This document shows, in pieces, positions 10,763 through 22,638 of a stretch of 64,000 nucleotides of DNA (its first letter is position 1; every line of letters starts with the position of its first letter). The notes beneath the pieces were generated by a model. The model was not told the origin of the DNA and did not search any database. It was given only the letters and a program-made list of their open reading frames with translations. Both the position numbers and the translations under genes were made by a program. The stretch is from Amyelois transitella (Eukaryota; Arthropoda; Insecta; Lepidoptera; Pyralidae): the NCBI RefSeq assembly GCF_032362555.1, contig NC_083519.1, positions 699,501 to 763,500 of the forward strand, in the 5' to 3' direction.

Positions 10763-11024
10763 TAAACATTAATGCACAGGCTTTGATTTGCTCATAAGAA
10801 TTAATTCTTGGTGCGCGCACGCAACTAGTTTTACTGTTACTTTGTAATAACACACTGCATCCATTTTGCGATATAAGTGTGGAGATTACACTTCCTTTCG
10901 GCTTTCATTTGTGATCCGCCTTAATTTATGACAAGATATGATTATCTCTGCTAATAAATACTTAAACATCATCATTATTAAAGTCCTTTCAATGAAATAG
11001 CAACATTAGGCACATTTTGTTTTT

Positions 11025-11126
11025 ACCGTGTGGTTCCCGGCACCAATACAAAAAAGAATAAGACCACTCCATCTCTTTCCCATTGATGTCGCAAAAGGCG
11101 ATAGGCTAGCAACCTGTCACTATTTC
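11025..11126 (+). repeat. SINE-A copy, 3'-truncated with internal deletion
   Basis: Has the family 5' end (CCGTGTGGTTCCCGGCACCA) but jumps from GTCGCAAAAGGCGA straight to TAGGCTAGCAACCTGTCACT and lacks the tail. Confidence 0.8.
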
Positions 11127-11144
11127 CTATCCTAACCTGCCACT

Positions 11145-11282
11145 ATCCCGCGACTTCGTACGCGTAAAACAATCCCGCGGGCACTCCGGGATAAAAAGTA
11201 GCTTCAATGTTATTCTGGGTCTTCAGCTATCCATACTGACATACTCAAAAACTTTCGCATTTATAATATTAGTAGGATAGAA
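11145..11282 (+). repeat. Interspersed repeat beginning CGCGACTTCGTACGCG
   Basis: Contains GCGACTTCGTACGCGT, GGGATAAAAAGTAGCTTCAA, TTATTCTGGGTCTTCAGCTA and the terminal ATTTATAATATTAGTAGGAT typical of short lepidopteran retroelement 3' ends. Non-coding. Confidence 0.5.
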
Positions 11283-11661
11283 TGCTATTTTTACACTAAT
11301 ATTAATTTGACGGACTCAGTTCAAAAACCCATCAACTTCTGAATTCACAAAGGTGCCATTAAACAATTATGCACAAACAAAATGTGCACTCAATGTTATT
11401 GGTATATAAAACGTTTCGGTCGTTTCTCATGAAGCAAGCTCAACAGTGCCCCCAATTGAGCGGTTATTAACGTGCTGGGTTCTAACGATCTACCGCGATG
11501 AACGTACAAACAAACATTCCTCCGACTTGCATGTATGTACTTCGTCTTACATTCGTTATACAAGAGCTTACAAAACTTTTTCTATTTTCAACAAGGTCAG
11601 CGTCAATTTCGTGGGAGATTTAGGTCTTATTATTTATTTCTTTGGAAGCTTTGAAATAAAT

Positions 11662-11904
11662 TACATACATATTATCGCGTATTTATCTCCCGCGGGGTAG
11701 ACAGAGCTAACAGTCTTGGAAAGACTGATAGGTCACGTTCAGTAATTTGGCTTAAAGTAAGAATTGAGATTCAAATTGTGACATCGCCTAATAGAAGAAT
11801 CCAAAGTTTAAAATCCTATCTCTTAGTCGCCTTTTATGACATCCATGGGAAAGACATGTAGTGGTCCTATTCTTTTTCTATTGGTGCCGGGAACCACACG
11901 ACAC
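11662..11904 (-). repeat. SINE-A copy
   Basis: Complete in outline on the minus strand: 5' end at right (GGTGCCGGGAACCACACGAC on plus), tail at left (TACATACATATTATCGCG). The promoter-proximal part of the body is diverged. Confidence 0.85.
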
Positions 11905-11931
11905 TAATAAAAAAATATTAATTAAAATGGG

Positions 11932-12133
11932 ACATTTCAAACATCACTTAATAATTGTCATATCTTTTAGTTAACACAAGATTAGTTGACGTCAAATAAA
12001 CTACTTAAAGCTCAAGTGCACATGAAGCGATAACAAACCGCACTGCAGCGTTTTCTTCAATAACGTCAACTTTACAATTGTCCAAACTTATAATTCGAAT
12101 AGAAATGTGGACGAGAGAATACATTGTTATGAT
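11932..12133 (-). repeat. SINE-C copy
   Basis: Contains the family landmarks GACGTCAAATAAACTACTTA, GAAGCGATAACAAACCGCAC, TTTTCTTCAATAACGTCAAC and GTGGACGAGAGAATACATTG. Read on the minus strand, its tail lies at the left. Confidence 0.75.
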
Positions 12134-12544
12134 AAATTGATTAAATTGAAATTTTAAGACCCCGCCGAAACAATTCTATTAATTGACATTCCTAATTATT
12201 CCCGCCACGAAATAATAATTACGAAACGCGTAATCAGTTACGGGTTTTTAATAGATTAATGTAGTTTTCTGAACGGACCCTCTGATTATTTATCATGGGG
12301 TCTCGGGATTATTAATAATAGGTTTCGAATGCACCAGTGATTTAGTGCGGCTGCGCATCGAGGTTGATCTAATTGTGAGATTAATGGTGTATTTAGTAGG
12401 GCACTTGATTCTAATAGCTTATGATCACCACATAATGTGAATTGGGAAGAGTTACTACGAATAAGAAGCTGAACGGTATATTAGTTTCAGGCGATAGAAA
12501 ACCTTAATTTATTCTGATAAAGTTATTAAAATTTTATATTTCAA

Positions 12545-12803
12545 GGCGTGTGGTTCCCGGCACCTATGAAAAAAATAGAATAGGACCATTACGTTTCATT
12601 CCCATGGATGTCGTAAAAGGCGACTAAAGGATAGGCATAGTCTTGGGATTCTTCTTCTAGGTGACAGGCTAGCAACCTGTCTCTATTTTAATCTCAATTC
12701 TATCATTAAGCCAAACAGCTGAACGTGGCCTATCAGTCTTCAAGATTATTGACTCTGTCTACCCCGCAAGGGATATAGACGTGATTATATGTATGTATAT
12801 TTT
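12545..12803 (+). repeat. SINE-A copy with near-perfect target duplication
   Basis: Full-length copy from GTGTGGTTCCCGGCACC to ATATGTATGTAT. Flanks TATATTTCAAGGC (left) and TATATTTTAAGGC (right) look like a 13-bp target-site duplication with one change. Confidence 0.85.
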
Positions 12804-13082
12804 AAGGCTAAATTCAAATGAAATGCAGTGTAGTGAATGAGGTGAGCATATCGATTTCGTTCCTGGATTGGATAAGTCAGGTTTTTCTTTTGTACTCTTT
12901 CTCATCTTGACGTGGGGGGTGCACGCCCACCCAGTTGCATTCCCTGCCATCAGGCTCCGAGGCCAGGGGACTGCTTTCCTACTCATTTCTTACCACGTCT
13001 TACGATACAGCGTGTTCAGTTTTAAGACCATGTCTATTTCATAGTTTTCGTTTTGACAATGTGAATTATTAAATTTGTTATG

Positions 13083-13279
13083 TAAACTAAGATGGTAAAG
13101 GGTCAGGTCAAAAGTACCCGAAACCGCCGAGCTTGCATGAAGAGAGTTATGAATGTGGATGAAGCGAAGGAAGTATGCAGAGATCGTGGCAAGTGGAAAG
13201 AGGTAGTCTCTGCCTACCCCTCCGGGAAAGAGGCGTGATTTTTATGTATGTATGTATGGATGTATGTATAAACTAAGAT
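13083..13279 (+). mobile_element. RTE-like LINE 3' fragment with target duplication
   Basis: The 5'-truncated insert runs from GGTAAAGGGTCAGGTCAAAA through CTACCCCTCCGGGAAAGAGG into (ATGT)n. It is flanked by the 11-bp duplication TAAACTAAGAT at 13083-13093 and 13269-13279, so retrotransposition by target-primed insertion is directly visible. Confidence 0.88.
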
Positions 13280-13337
13280 AATTTGCCTGATGTTCGATCT
13301 AGGTGCTCAAGTAGAGAGGAACTTAAATATATTATTA

Positions 13338-13471
13338 TATATGCCTTTTCAGTGTCCAAATTATATTAAGAAACTCGAAATTTTTCGTAAATATCTCTTG
13401 AAATGTCCCGACAACATCACTTATGTTTTAAATCGAAATGTTAATCGAAATAGCACTCCAACAGTTAGTCA
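13338..13471 (+). CDS. Weak candidate exon of unknown function
   Basis: TTATATATGCCTTTTCAG is a good acceptor. It is followed by an open frame (CPNYIKKLEIFRKYLLKCPD, then NITYVLNRNVNRN) to a donor CA|GTGAGTC that overlaps the stop. It has no recognised family and no joinable partner exon, and could be chance in AT-rich DNA. Confidence 0.22.
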
Positions 13472-13782
13472 GTGAGTCAAAACGAGTTGCCGACAGATAA
13501 GATCATCGGGAATCATCAATCAATCATCTAGGATTGGCGCCTTGCCGTCTACATTCAATGCACTCGGGTCAACGCCCGATGATTTCGGTGTTTACTTTTG
13601 TTGATTTCGGTTGTCTAAATGATTCTGTGGGATGTAGAACTTTCTAGAAACAGTTTCAAATTTTTTTGGGAAATTTCAAACTTAACACCTGCATAGAATA
13701 TTAATCAATGTTGGTGATTCGTATTTTTTTTTCATAATCATAATCATTTTTATTTTATTAAAACAAATATTCTTAATTAATA

Positions 13783-14015
13783 TTATTAAAGGTCGGAGTG
13801 GGAAGACCTAGACAAACGTATCTTGATCACATTAAGGACATCCTGGTAAAAGACAGGTCAAGAGTACCCGAAACCGCCGAGCTTATGAAGAAGAGAGTTA
13901 TAAATGTGGATGAAGCGAAGGAAGTATGCAGAGATCGTGGCAAGTGGAAGGATGTAGTCTCTGCCTACCCCTCCGGGAAGAGGCGTGATTTTATATATGT
14001 ATGTATGTATTATTA
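13783..14015 (+). mobile_element. RTE-like LINE 3' fragment
   Basis: Encodes VGRPRQTYLDHIKDILVKDR and a diverged remainder (VINVDEAKEVCRDRGKWKDV), ending CTCCGGGAAGAGGCGTGATT then (ATGT)n. The flanks share TATTATTAA on both sides, a probable 9-bp target duplication. Confidence 0.85.
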
Positions 14016-14367
14016 ATAAGTGCTTAACTTTAATGACCGATTCAAGAAAATCTCACAATAGTGAAACTCTTCTAAGAATATGATAAAGTCTTATAATCGA
14101 ATGTTTGTAAAAGATAACTAACAGTATAAGGGCATACCTCATTCACACCATCCTCATTAGAAAACTTATAAAAAAAACTATTAATTATCAATCAAAATGA
14201 TTGGCGTTATCAGTAACACAGTGCACGGAACCGCGACCCCGTTAAGACTATTAGGTTTGTGACGCTGTCTGCCCTTAATTAGAGCGAACTAATTCGGTTA
14301 GGGAATTGAGTGGTTTACTTTGACTGGGGGTTAACGTACCTTTTCAGTTATACAGAGCCAACATATT

Positions 14368-14415
14368 ATCGCGTCTACCCCGTAAGGGATATAGACCTGA
14401 TTATATATGTATCTA
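14368..14415 (+). repeat. SINE-A 3' tail fragment
   Basis: Only GTCTACCCCGTAAGGGATAT, AGACCTGATTATATATG remains, which is the 3' end of the family. Confidence 0.7.
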
Positions 14416-14446
14416 TAATTAAAATGATGCTAGTATTTCCTATTTC

Positions 14447-14685
14447 ATACATACAGACATACAGTCACATCCATATCACTTGCGGGGCAGACAGAGCCAA
14501 CAGTCTTGAAAAGAATGAAAGGCAACGCTCAGCTGTATGGGTTCATGATGAAATTGAGATTCAAATAGTAACAGGTTTCTAGCCCATCGCCTATAAGAAG
14601 AATCCCAAGTTTATAAGCCTATCCCTTAGTCGCCTTTTATTTCACTAGTCCTAGTCTTTTTTATATTGGTGCCGGGAACCACAAA
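14447..14685 (-). repeat. SINE-A copy
   Basis: Minus-strand copy with tail at left (CATACATACAGACATACAG) and 5' end at right (TTGGTGCCGGGAACCAC). It has a deletion around the CCATGGGAAAGAG part of the body. Confidence 0.85.
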
Positions 14686-14857
14686 GCATTCCTTGTATAT
14701 TTTTAAGAAATACGAGTAAGTTAGTTATCGTATAGAAACTTGTTGTCACAAATGGTCTATCGGCCGCTACTATGATGCAATTGACCCTATGTCAACAAAT
14801 GGTCGATTCGCCCCACTACCACCAATATTAGGGTCAAGTGCGATGGTGGAATTTTAC

Positions 14858-15268
14858 ATACCTCTACATACATAAATCACGCCTCTTTCCCGGTGGGGTA
14901 GGCAGAGAACACATCTTTCCACTTGCAACGATGCCTGCATACTTGTTTCGCTTCATCCACATTCGTAACTCTCTTCATGCAAGCTCGTCGGTTTCGGGTA
15001 CTCTTGACCTGACCTTTTGCTAGAACGTCTCTGATTTGATCAAGGTATGTTTGTTTAAGCTTTCCCACTCCAACAGTCCCATTCACACTCCCTTTGTATA
15101 TTTGCTTAGTCAACCTGCTTTCATTCATCCTCTCGACATGACCAAACCATCTAAGCATCCCCTTTTCTATTCCTGTCACTATATCTTCTTTCACATCACA
15201 ACATTCCCTTATCACGCTGTTCCTTATTCTGTCACTAAATTTTACACCTATCATACTTCTAAACATTT
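14858..15268 (-). mobile_element. RTE-like LINE 3' fragment
   Basis: Minus-strand open frame covers MIGVKFSDRIRNSVIRECCD, VTGIEKGMLRWFGHVERMNE and on to YPTGKEA. It has the common tail at the left (TACATACATAAATCACGCC). The copy is 5'-truncated and diverged from the 44506-45008 copy (GVGKLKQTY for GVGRPRRTY). Confidence 0.85.
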
Positions 15269-15314
15269 GTTTAAAGAAATAACAGGAAAATATAAGCAGT
15301 AATTGCCTTTCAAA

Positions 15315-15445
15315 AACGTAATCATCTTTTTTTTCTTTCTTTTTTAAAAGTAGTTTTACCTTTAGTTTTAATTTGAGTTCGTTTAAATTATTAATTGTTA
15401 TGATTATCTTCTTGATTAATACGAAATTTAAATAATAAATGTCCC
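15315..15445 (+). repeat. Second copy of the 3' UTR seen at 851-1035
   Basis: TCATCTTTTTTTTCTTTC, AAGTAGTTTTACC, GTTTTAATTTGAG and AAATAATAAATG occur in the same order as at 880-1022, without any coding remnant. It is a heavily truncated copy of that LINE. Confidence 0.5.
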
Positions 15446-15474
15446 CTTTCGAAATTCTTCTTATTTATACGACC

Positions 15475-15640
15475 ATTTGGCGAGACCCTCAACACTCTGG
15501 AGTGGAGCCCGGGGTGCGCCTATGACCATAATCATGTTTTGGGTAAGTCAGGTTTTCACATGAAGTCTCCGTCCTACCTTCACAACCTTTTACAGGAGAT
15601 CCTAACCGATATTGAATGATGGTAAAAGCTGCACCAGACA
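15475..15640 (+). repeat. SINE-D-like remnant
   Basis: Contains CACTCTGGAGTGGAGCCCGG, GGGTAAGTCAGGTTTTCACA and CGTCCTACCTTCACAACC. The same phrases occur in reverse complement near 42240-42325, and the first also near 63287-63306. I recognise them as a dispersed lepidopteran SINE body. Confidence 0.45.
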
Positions 15641-15656
15641 AATGTATCTTTGCCTG

Positions 15657-15725
15657 CCCTTAGTCGCCTTTTACGACATCCACGGGCCAGAGACTGGACC
15701 TATTCTATAATGCCAGAAATGGTAC
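15657..15725 (-). repeat. SINE-A 5' fragment
   Basis: CTTAGTCGCCTTTTACGACA then CCACGGGCCAGAGACTGGAC matches the minus-strand 5' third of SINE-A; the remainder is missing. Confidence 0.65.
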
Positions 15726-15867
15726 ATCAATTCTAATAATTCCTAAATAACGAACCATATGTTTTTTAAAACCTATAAGATTAAAAAATACAGATTAATC
15801 TGTCAATAAAGTAACCATATTAGAGTCAGTTAACCCCAAAAAAAGTTTTAACTTAACATGTCCGGAA

Positions 15868-15932
15868 TTGAACGCTAGAACTAATGGCTTACAGATTAAC
15901 TTCACCACTGCGCTACAGAGGCCGACATGGTA
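15868..15932 (-). repeat. SINE-B tRNA-like head remnant
   Basis: CCGGAATTGAACGCTAGAAC and CACTGCGCTACAGAGGCCG match the B-box and A-box sides of the SINE-B head at 32412-32485, with substitutions in both boxes. Not a functional tRNA. Confidence 0.6.
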
Positions 15933-16124
15933 TCCAACAAGATTGTATATCACATCATATCAACCTATTTCGAACAGAGAGCCCATTCAGATGGGTCTAG
16001 TAGGAAGTGGCCGCGATCAAAGGACTACTTAGAGATAGCTCACCCTGTGTGTCTGTCTGTAAAACGATGTGCAACTGAAATATGATTAGACGATGATGGA
16101 ATATTTTGCATCTGCAGGAGCTAT

Positions 16125-16377
16125 GTGCCGTGTGGTTCCTGGCACCGATAAAAAAAGAATAGGACCACTCCGTCTCATTCCCATGGATGTCGTAAAAGTA
16201 GACTAAGGGATAGGCTTATAAACTTGGGATTTTTTTTAGATGATGGGCTAACCTAGTCACTAGTTGAATCTCAATTCTATCATTAAGACAAATAGCTGAA
16301 CGTGGCCTATCAGTCCTTCAAGGCTGTTGGCTCTGCCTACCCCGCAAAGGATATAGACGTGATTATACGTATGTATG
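16125..16377 (+). repeat. SINE-A copy
   Basis: Full-length: GTGCCGTGTGGTTCCTGGCA to AAAGGATATAGACGTGATTA and TATGTATG-like tail. Confidence 0.9.
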
Positions 16378-16430
16378 CCATGCGAATTATCAAACCTATC
16401 CCTTTTATTTAAACAATAAATACATGCAAA

Positions 16431-16687
16431 CATACATACATACGTCACGTCTATATCTCTTGTGAGGTAGACAGAGCTAACAGTATTGAAAAGACTGAAA
16501 TGCCCCGTTCAGCTGTATAGCTCTATGATGAAATTGAAATTCAAATAGTGACAGGTTGCTAACCCATCGCATACAAGAGAAATCCCAAGTTTACAAGCCT
16601 ATCCCATAGTCGCCTTTACGACATCCATGGGAAAGAGATGGAGTGGTACTATTATTTTTTCTATTGGTGCCGGGAACCACATGGCAC
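16431..16687 (-). repeat. SINE-A copy, tail-to-tail with the previous one
   Basis: Full-length minus-strand copy with tail CATACATACATACGTCACG at left and 5' end GGTGCCGGGAACCACATGGC at right. It faces the 16125-16377 copy across only about 50 bases. Confidence 0.9.
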
Positions 16688-16768
16688 ATTTTTTCTAGCT
16701 AATAATAAAATAAATTAAACAGTATTTTACATGAACAGATTTAAATAAAAATAATATAAATATATATG

Positions 16769-16962
16769 GGAAAAATTACACAGATTGTGTTAGCCTCGAA
16801 GTAAGTTCGAGACTTGTCTTACGAGAAACTAACACAACGATACTATATTTTATAATAAATACTTATACATACATATATGTAGATAAACATCCAAGACCCA
16901 GGCCAATTACCAAAACATATTTTCTCATCATGCCCTGACCGGGATTCGAACTCAGATTGTCA
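16769..16962 (-). repeat. SINE-B copy, head truncated
   Basis: Body TTAGCCTCGAAGTAAGTTCG, ATACTATATTTTATAATAAA and the start of the head GACCGGGATTCGAACTC. It stops before the A-box side. Confidence 0.75.
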
Positions 16963-17149
16963 GGCTATATATAATCTAAGTTCTGAGAAATAAAGCATTG
17001 TTCAGATATAGGATCCGATCCATCAGATATCTCAAGGAGGCGCCTCTGTAGTTTAAGACTCAGATTTCCAAGTACAGATTCTAAGCTGAGAAATCGTATG
17101 TTATTTTGTAATTAAAACATTACGAATACTATCATTACCCGTAACTTCG

Positions 17150-17310
17150 CCCGCGTAAATTAAGTGACGTTTACCAAAGCGACGAATTTAATGCCATATA
17201 CAAAAACCAACGAATAAAACGCCACCTATAAAAAGCGACGAATTTACCGCCACCTACAAAGAATACAGGTTGCGCAAATCCCACGGGAACTATAATTTTT
17301 ACAGAGAAAG
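17150..17310 (+). repeat. Short tandem motif inside a degenerate repeat
   Basis: Three ~30-base iterations of a unit with GCGACGAATTTA and CGCCACCTA(C/T)AAA lie between a CTTCGCCCGCGTAAAT phrase and CCACGGGAACTATAATTTT. Looks like a variable internal segment of a retroelement 3' UTR. Confidence 0.45.
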
Positions 17311-17375
17311 GTGATGAGAGAAGACTCTTATTTTAATAACAGTGAAATTTCATGGAGATTAATTTAGTAGCTCAA

Positions 17376-17622
17376 ATTCAAATTCAAATTCAAAATTTTT
17401 ATTCATTATTATAGGATACTATATATCGCTTAATAATTGTCGTATGGTTTAACAACATTGGTTGACGTCAAATAAATTACTTAAAAACTAAGTTTACTGC
17501 CGCTTCCAAGGCGTCAGTGCAGAAGAAGCGGTAACAAACTGCACTGCAGCATTTTCTTCAACAACGTCGACTTCACAATATTAAATTATACTTAGAATAG
17601 AATGTGGACGGGAGAAGCTCTT
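17376..17622 (-). repeat. SINE-C copy with (ATTCAA)n tail
   Basis: Tail ATTCAAATTCAAATTCAAAA at left, then the body GACGTCAAATAAATTACTTA, CTGCCGCTTCCAAGGCGTCA, GAAGAAGCGGTAACAAACTG and AATGTGGACGGGAGAAG. Confidence 0.8.
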
Positions 17623-17629
17623 CACGGGA

Positions 17630-20600
17630 TCTTACAAACAAACAAATAAACTTACTTTCTCATTTATCATATTAGTTGGGATTACTTGTACTCGTAGTCA
17701 CATGCTTCTAACTGTAATTATTGTTCACATACGAGATTTTTTTGAAATGGTTTTTTTTTTTATTTTAATGAAATTCATAAAAATTTCATACTTTCTCGTT
17801 TTAATAATATATACAATCGGTAAAATTATAGTGATGTGAAAACTGACTTTAATACTGTTTGTTTGTTATTTCTTTAACAGTATTTGACTATTCTCTGTCA
17901 TACCATCTATGCTTATCAGATATGCTTACTAGCGTAAAGATAAAAAAAAAATCGGTTTTTACAAATTAATGAGATTTCTTTCACCCGAAACCCACCTATG
18001 TTGATTGGTTAATAAACTGAAACTATCTGTTAGAGATCTCATTAACTATCACATATTGACGTCAAAATCAATTGATTATTATTTAAGTTAATTTCCAAAA
18101 CAGCATTTCACCAAAAAAAACAATTTACTACCTGAATTTATATTTTTCATAGAACTTAGATTATTCTAAATAACTATTACATAAATCTCTAAGATTTTGT
18201 ATTCAATAAATAATAAAATTTAATAATACGTCTGAAATAGAATTTCATGCTATTTCTCATGTTATATCATTGCGATATGATAAAATCTGAGCGCACATTT
18301 GCGTAGGACAAACAGACAAACACGCACTGGTTACTAACACAGATTGCTGAAACTACAAACTTTGGACCGCGTTGTGGATTTAATAAAATAGTAGAGCACA
18401 TTATAGTTGGCTCATTTTCCTAGATACTTAATCATAAGTATAGCTATCATAAAGCTATGCGCATGAGCTCTGCTTGCATAGGTCATGCATAATGCTGAAG
18501 TTTATTTTTGTAGATATCTGATGTTAGAAATAAGTTAAATCTTAGGTAGATAGTGATTCTAGTATAGGGTTCACATATTGTGCTATACGTATGCTGTAAG
18601 GTTTATTTTGCATTAGATTTTTCATCCTTTCGGTTCACTTTATTCATGAAATCTATTTTCAGATTCGTAAAGTTCAGATTAAGAAAAATGAAGATTATGT
18701 CTGAAAATTTGTGTCATTTTGAAATAGTTTATGCATTAGCCACATTAAGAATACTAGTTTTTATAAATGACCGTAGATAAAATTTACATAACATGAAGCT
18801 AGATTTAAAAGTTAATTATTTAATATCTTTCAATGCGTACGCATACTACTCATATCTCTTAGAGTCGAAAGTAGTCCTCTCATGAAACTGTTGTCATTTT
18901 ATTTGCTTGACACATTATGATAATGCTTGCGACATTTCACCGCTTGAATAATTCCCAGTTATTCCTGCATAATTTCTAAGGCCCTAGCAATCCGTTGGGT
19001 CCTAAAATTTTACAACCACTGACAATAGAAGCTGAGGGGACAGTTAAATGCTGGTTATAATTCATAACGACTTACAGTAAACTGCACACAATGGCGAATT
19101 AGCTTGCAAGAGGTTTAGGGCCAATGTCGACAAGTCTATTAATCTTGTTTTACACTATGTTGTCGATGTATGTCTCAAATGATATAATCGCTGAGCTTAG
19201 AACGGTTCTGACTTCATTGTTAGCACATGACGGACGTTAAATTCGTAAAGTTCATGTCATATATTCGGCTAACAAAACGAGAAATTGTCATCACTTTGTC
19301 GGATTAATTTGTACAGGTGGCGACTTCCTCGTGATCAGATGTTCCTAAATAGGAATACTTTGGTTTTGTAATGATTCATTGACGTGGACTTTTCGTGTCA
19401 GATAAATGTTCGGCGTTTGTTTTTGTTCGATGAATGTAGGCCAGGCTTTCTGGCAGAAACATGTGTTTTAATTAGGTTTCATGTGTGTGAGTTTAGAATG
19501 GCTTTTTTATCGACATAAAATCTACATATGTTAAGATTTTGTGTTATATGTTCCCACAATAAGTCGAGATGATGACAGATAAAATACCTTAATTTTTTCA
19601 ATTTTTGCAAAGCTTTTACTTTCAAATCTTGATAAACATTCCATATTTGTTGCAGTAACAGTAAGTCTTTTTTACTTTCCATGAAACTAGCTTGTTTTCT
19701 TTAGTTGTGTTATATATTGTTACCAGCTGTTTACTTTAAAAATAAAGGAGTATCAAGTTTTTTTTTTAATTACATGTACTGTCATTGCGAACTTTTGGTT
19801 TTTGGAAAGTATTAGTTCTTATCTTGTTCCTAGAGTCGTCAAAATAATTACAGCTGTCCAGACTGATTCTACTGTACATATTTTATTCCAAAATTAGTCG
19901 ACAACTCTGCCTCGCAACCAAGTATCAAACACCGATGTTATAACTTAGAAATTGTTCGTTTCTACACACATTACAATATGTAAATCAGAACAACAGATAT
20001 GAGTAGACATGGAGATTCCCACACAACTGAATTTAGCTACGGACGTGATATTTCGCTGTGATTGCGCAAATCACTAGCCTTCGAGCTGTTCCTCCGCCGA
20101 TAACAGGACCACTGGCCAATGGTTAACCCTGGCCCTGTTTAACGAGGATGTGGGAATTTGTTACAATTCAACCATTCCAGATATCTATGAACGATTCCGG
20201 AGGATTTTGGGATTTTGAAATTTGTCCGCGTTAGATTCAAGTTGGGAAGGTTTGGATGCTGTGCAACTATTAAATAGTAAATTTTATAACAATGAACCAA
20301 TTATTAATTTACAAAATGGTTAAAGAATAATGTAATAAAAATTTGGATTAATTTATTTCAGAAATTCGTGAAAATTTTCAAATGAAAAAAATTCTCTCAC
20401 CAGAAAATTTGCTCCGGCAAATTATGCCCAAATAAAAAGCCAATAATTCATCATTATTAACATTACGTAATACGATACCAATTTTATTCTATTCGAGACA
20501 ATAGGCGGGCAGCGGGATCCGTCCAGAAAAATGAGCATTATCCTGAGGGGATTAATCACAAATTACCATGCCACTGGTTCCTCGAGGGCACCCAGAGAGT

Positions 20601-21030
20601 AGCGTGGTTGCCGCGTACTTCCACGCCCGGATGGAAGATAAGCGCCTTGGAGCGCACGATAGGAGGTCTGCTCCGGATGGCAGCACACTCCCGACTGACA
20701 AGTAAAATTGCGAGCTTTATCAATGGGCAAGCGCGCGCGCACGTTTGCCCAACCACTTAGATCGATGGTGCTTCCGTTACGTTATTAGTGGATGTTATTC
20801 TTTACCCAAATGTTTGTTTATTGCGTTCGCTTTAGCGCCTCGCTTTAGATTTTGATACCTCTTCTTCCAGAATTTTGTTGCGATTGTAGCTTCATAGTTT
20901 TGACCTAATTCATTATATCCATGCGTATCATTGTCTTGATGGTAAGTGATAGAAATATATTCGTTCAAGTTCTTCCCTAAAGTAATTAATTACTTGATTA
21001 CAATGATACGCGTGGTAATCATTTTGAAAG
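17630..21030. other. Gene-free AT-rich region with a GC-rich island at 20560-20760
   Basis: No exon, RNA gene or full repeat copy is supported here. The exception in base composition is 20560-20760 (for example CGTGGTTGCCGCGTACTTCC and GGAGCGCACGATAGGAGGTC), a CpG-bearing patch without splice-bounded frames. It could be a promoter or 5' exon of a distant gene. Confidence 0.4.
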
Positions 21031-21040
21031 TGGCCAAATA

Positions 21041-21204
21041 TAAACTTGGAATTCTATCTTAGGCGATGGGCTAGCAACCTGTCACTATTTGAATCTCAAT
21101 TCTATCAAAAAGCCAAACAGCAGAACGTGGCCTTACAGTCTTTTCAAGTCTGTTGGCTCTGTCTACCCCGCAAGGGATATTGACGTGATGATATGTATGT
21201 ATGT
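21041..21204 (+). repeat. SINE-A copy, 5'-truncated
   Basis: Runs from TAAACTTGGAATTCTATCTT to GGGATATTGACGTGATGATA and (TATG)n. Confidence 0.85.
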
Positions 21205-21898
21205 TAAAGTGACCAAAAAATACGCCTAGATGATCACCTGTTGAAAATAAAATTAAGAAACCCCTAAACAAGGTCCGCCTCAATTGGACACGGGAAGAGA
21301 CTTAAGGAAAAATAGAAAATTTTACACGAGTGAAATAAGTCCGAAGATATCTATTAAGATTTACATAGGGTGATATTCAAATATTAAGCCGTGAGCCAAT
21401 TACAGTAATGAATACACAAAAAGTGAGCTTTAATTTTGGATTTCCTTATGAACAATGCTATAGAACCCTTGTAACTTTAATATTTTGTAGCCCTACATTT
21501 GAAAACCAGAGAATATCACTCAAAAGGTCCCTATAAATTTACTAACTCTATAGGGATCTTAATTGTAATGCACTTTCACATTTACAATATTTTTAATATA
21601 AAGTCACATTTGCTCATTAACTGAAAATTATCTGACTAGTGTATTCTAATAAGACCGTAGTTTAAAGACGGTCAAGCCTCTAGTCTCGAAGGAAACGCGA
21701 AGGGCATATAAAGAAGAATTATTATCAGATCTATTTTCGATGGGGTCATAAAGAGATTACGAATTTCGCTTAACTCAATTTTAAAAGATAGTCTTTTGCG
21801 GCTTGATCTTAAAAGATCTTTACATTTATGCTCAATTTTTCATGCACCGTCAACGATTCTGGGTCCTCCTTATATCTCCTGCTTTAAAAAGTTCAGAT

Positions 21899-22152
21899 AA
21901 TATTCTGCCGTGGTATAACTAAAATGCCGTTATCTGACATCAGGATTTACACCATTTTTACCAGTAAAATAAGAAAAAAAAATCTCTTTCGATCTGTATA
22001 TACGACTTTTTGGTACCTACCTTTAAGTCATAAATAGGCGTTCTCATTGATGAATGGCATCAGTTTAAATTTTTACCGCAGTTTTTAACGTTTTACTTAA
22101 AACAAGGATTTGGCAGATAACGGCATTTTAGTTATACCAGGGCAGTATTGGT
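21899..22152. mobile_element. MITE-like element with ~40-bp terminal inverted repeats
   Basis: The left arm GGTATAACTAAAATGCCGTT (within 21899-21942) is matched in reverse complement by AACGGCATTTTAGTTATACC (within 22112-22152). Outer bases ATTCTGCC and GGGCAGTA also pair. The ~170-bp interior is non-coding. A non-autonomous DNA transposon is the simplest reading. I could not fix a target duplication. Confidence 0.7.
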
Positions 22153-22517
22153 GATGTAACATACTTATTAATTCGCAATCGAATCTATTATAACAATAAT
22201 TTGTCACGCTCCATTACCAGCTGTTTCACTATGACATCAGTTCCCGAATTAAAGATCTGCTGCGCTCTTTCCAACAGCATGTTCAATTAGACTTTCAAGA
22301 ACATTGTTCCGATCGGATATTTATTCATTTGCAGTAACCGAGCAACCCTGGGCCGACCTTCGAATACCAACCCGGTGTGTAATCCAAAATGCGTCAACTA
22401 TCCGCTCTGTGTTGGTTTTAAAAATGTGTTTTTGGCACTTAACCTGCAGAGGTTAAACGTGAACAAAGAATATTGTTCAGCTGTTACAGTTCTGAATGAA
22501 ATTTTAAGTTTTTTTGT

Positions 22518-22638
22518 TACTATTTCAATCTCAATTCTATCATTAAGCTAAATAGCTGAACGTGGCCGTTCAGTCTTTTCAAGACTGTTGGCTCTGTCTT
22601 CCCCGCAAGGGATATAGACGTGACCGTATGTATATATT
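22518..22638 (+). repeat. SINE-A copy, 5'-truncated
   Basis: Contains AATCTCAATTCTATCATTAA to GGGATATAGACGTGACCGTA; only the 3' half is present. Confidence 0.85.

Noticed and set aside
13290..13475. Join of the 10632 and 13338 exon-like pieces into one gene
   Set aside because: No family similarity supports the join, and the intervening 2.5 kb is filled with repeats; kept only as separate weak candidates.
17376..17410. CRISPR-like short repeats (ATTCAA)n and (ATGT)n tracts
   Set aside because: They are simple tails of retroelements without unique spacers.
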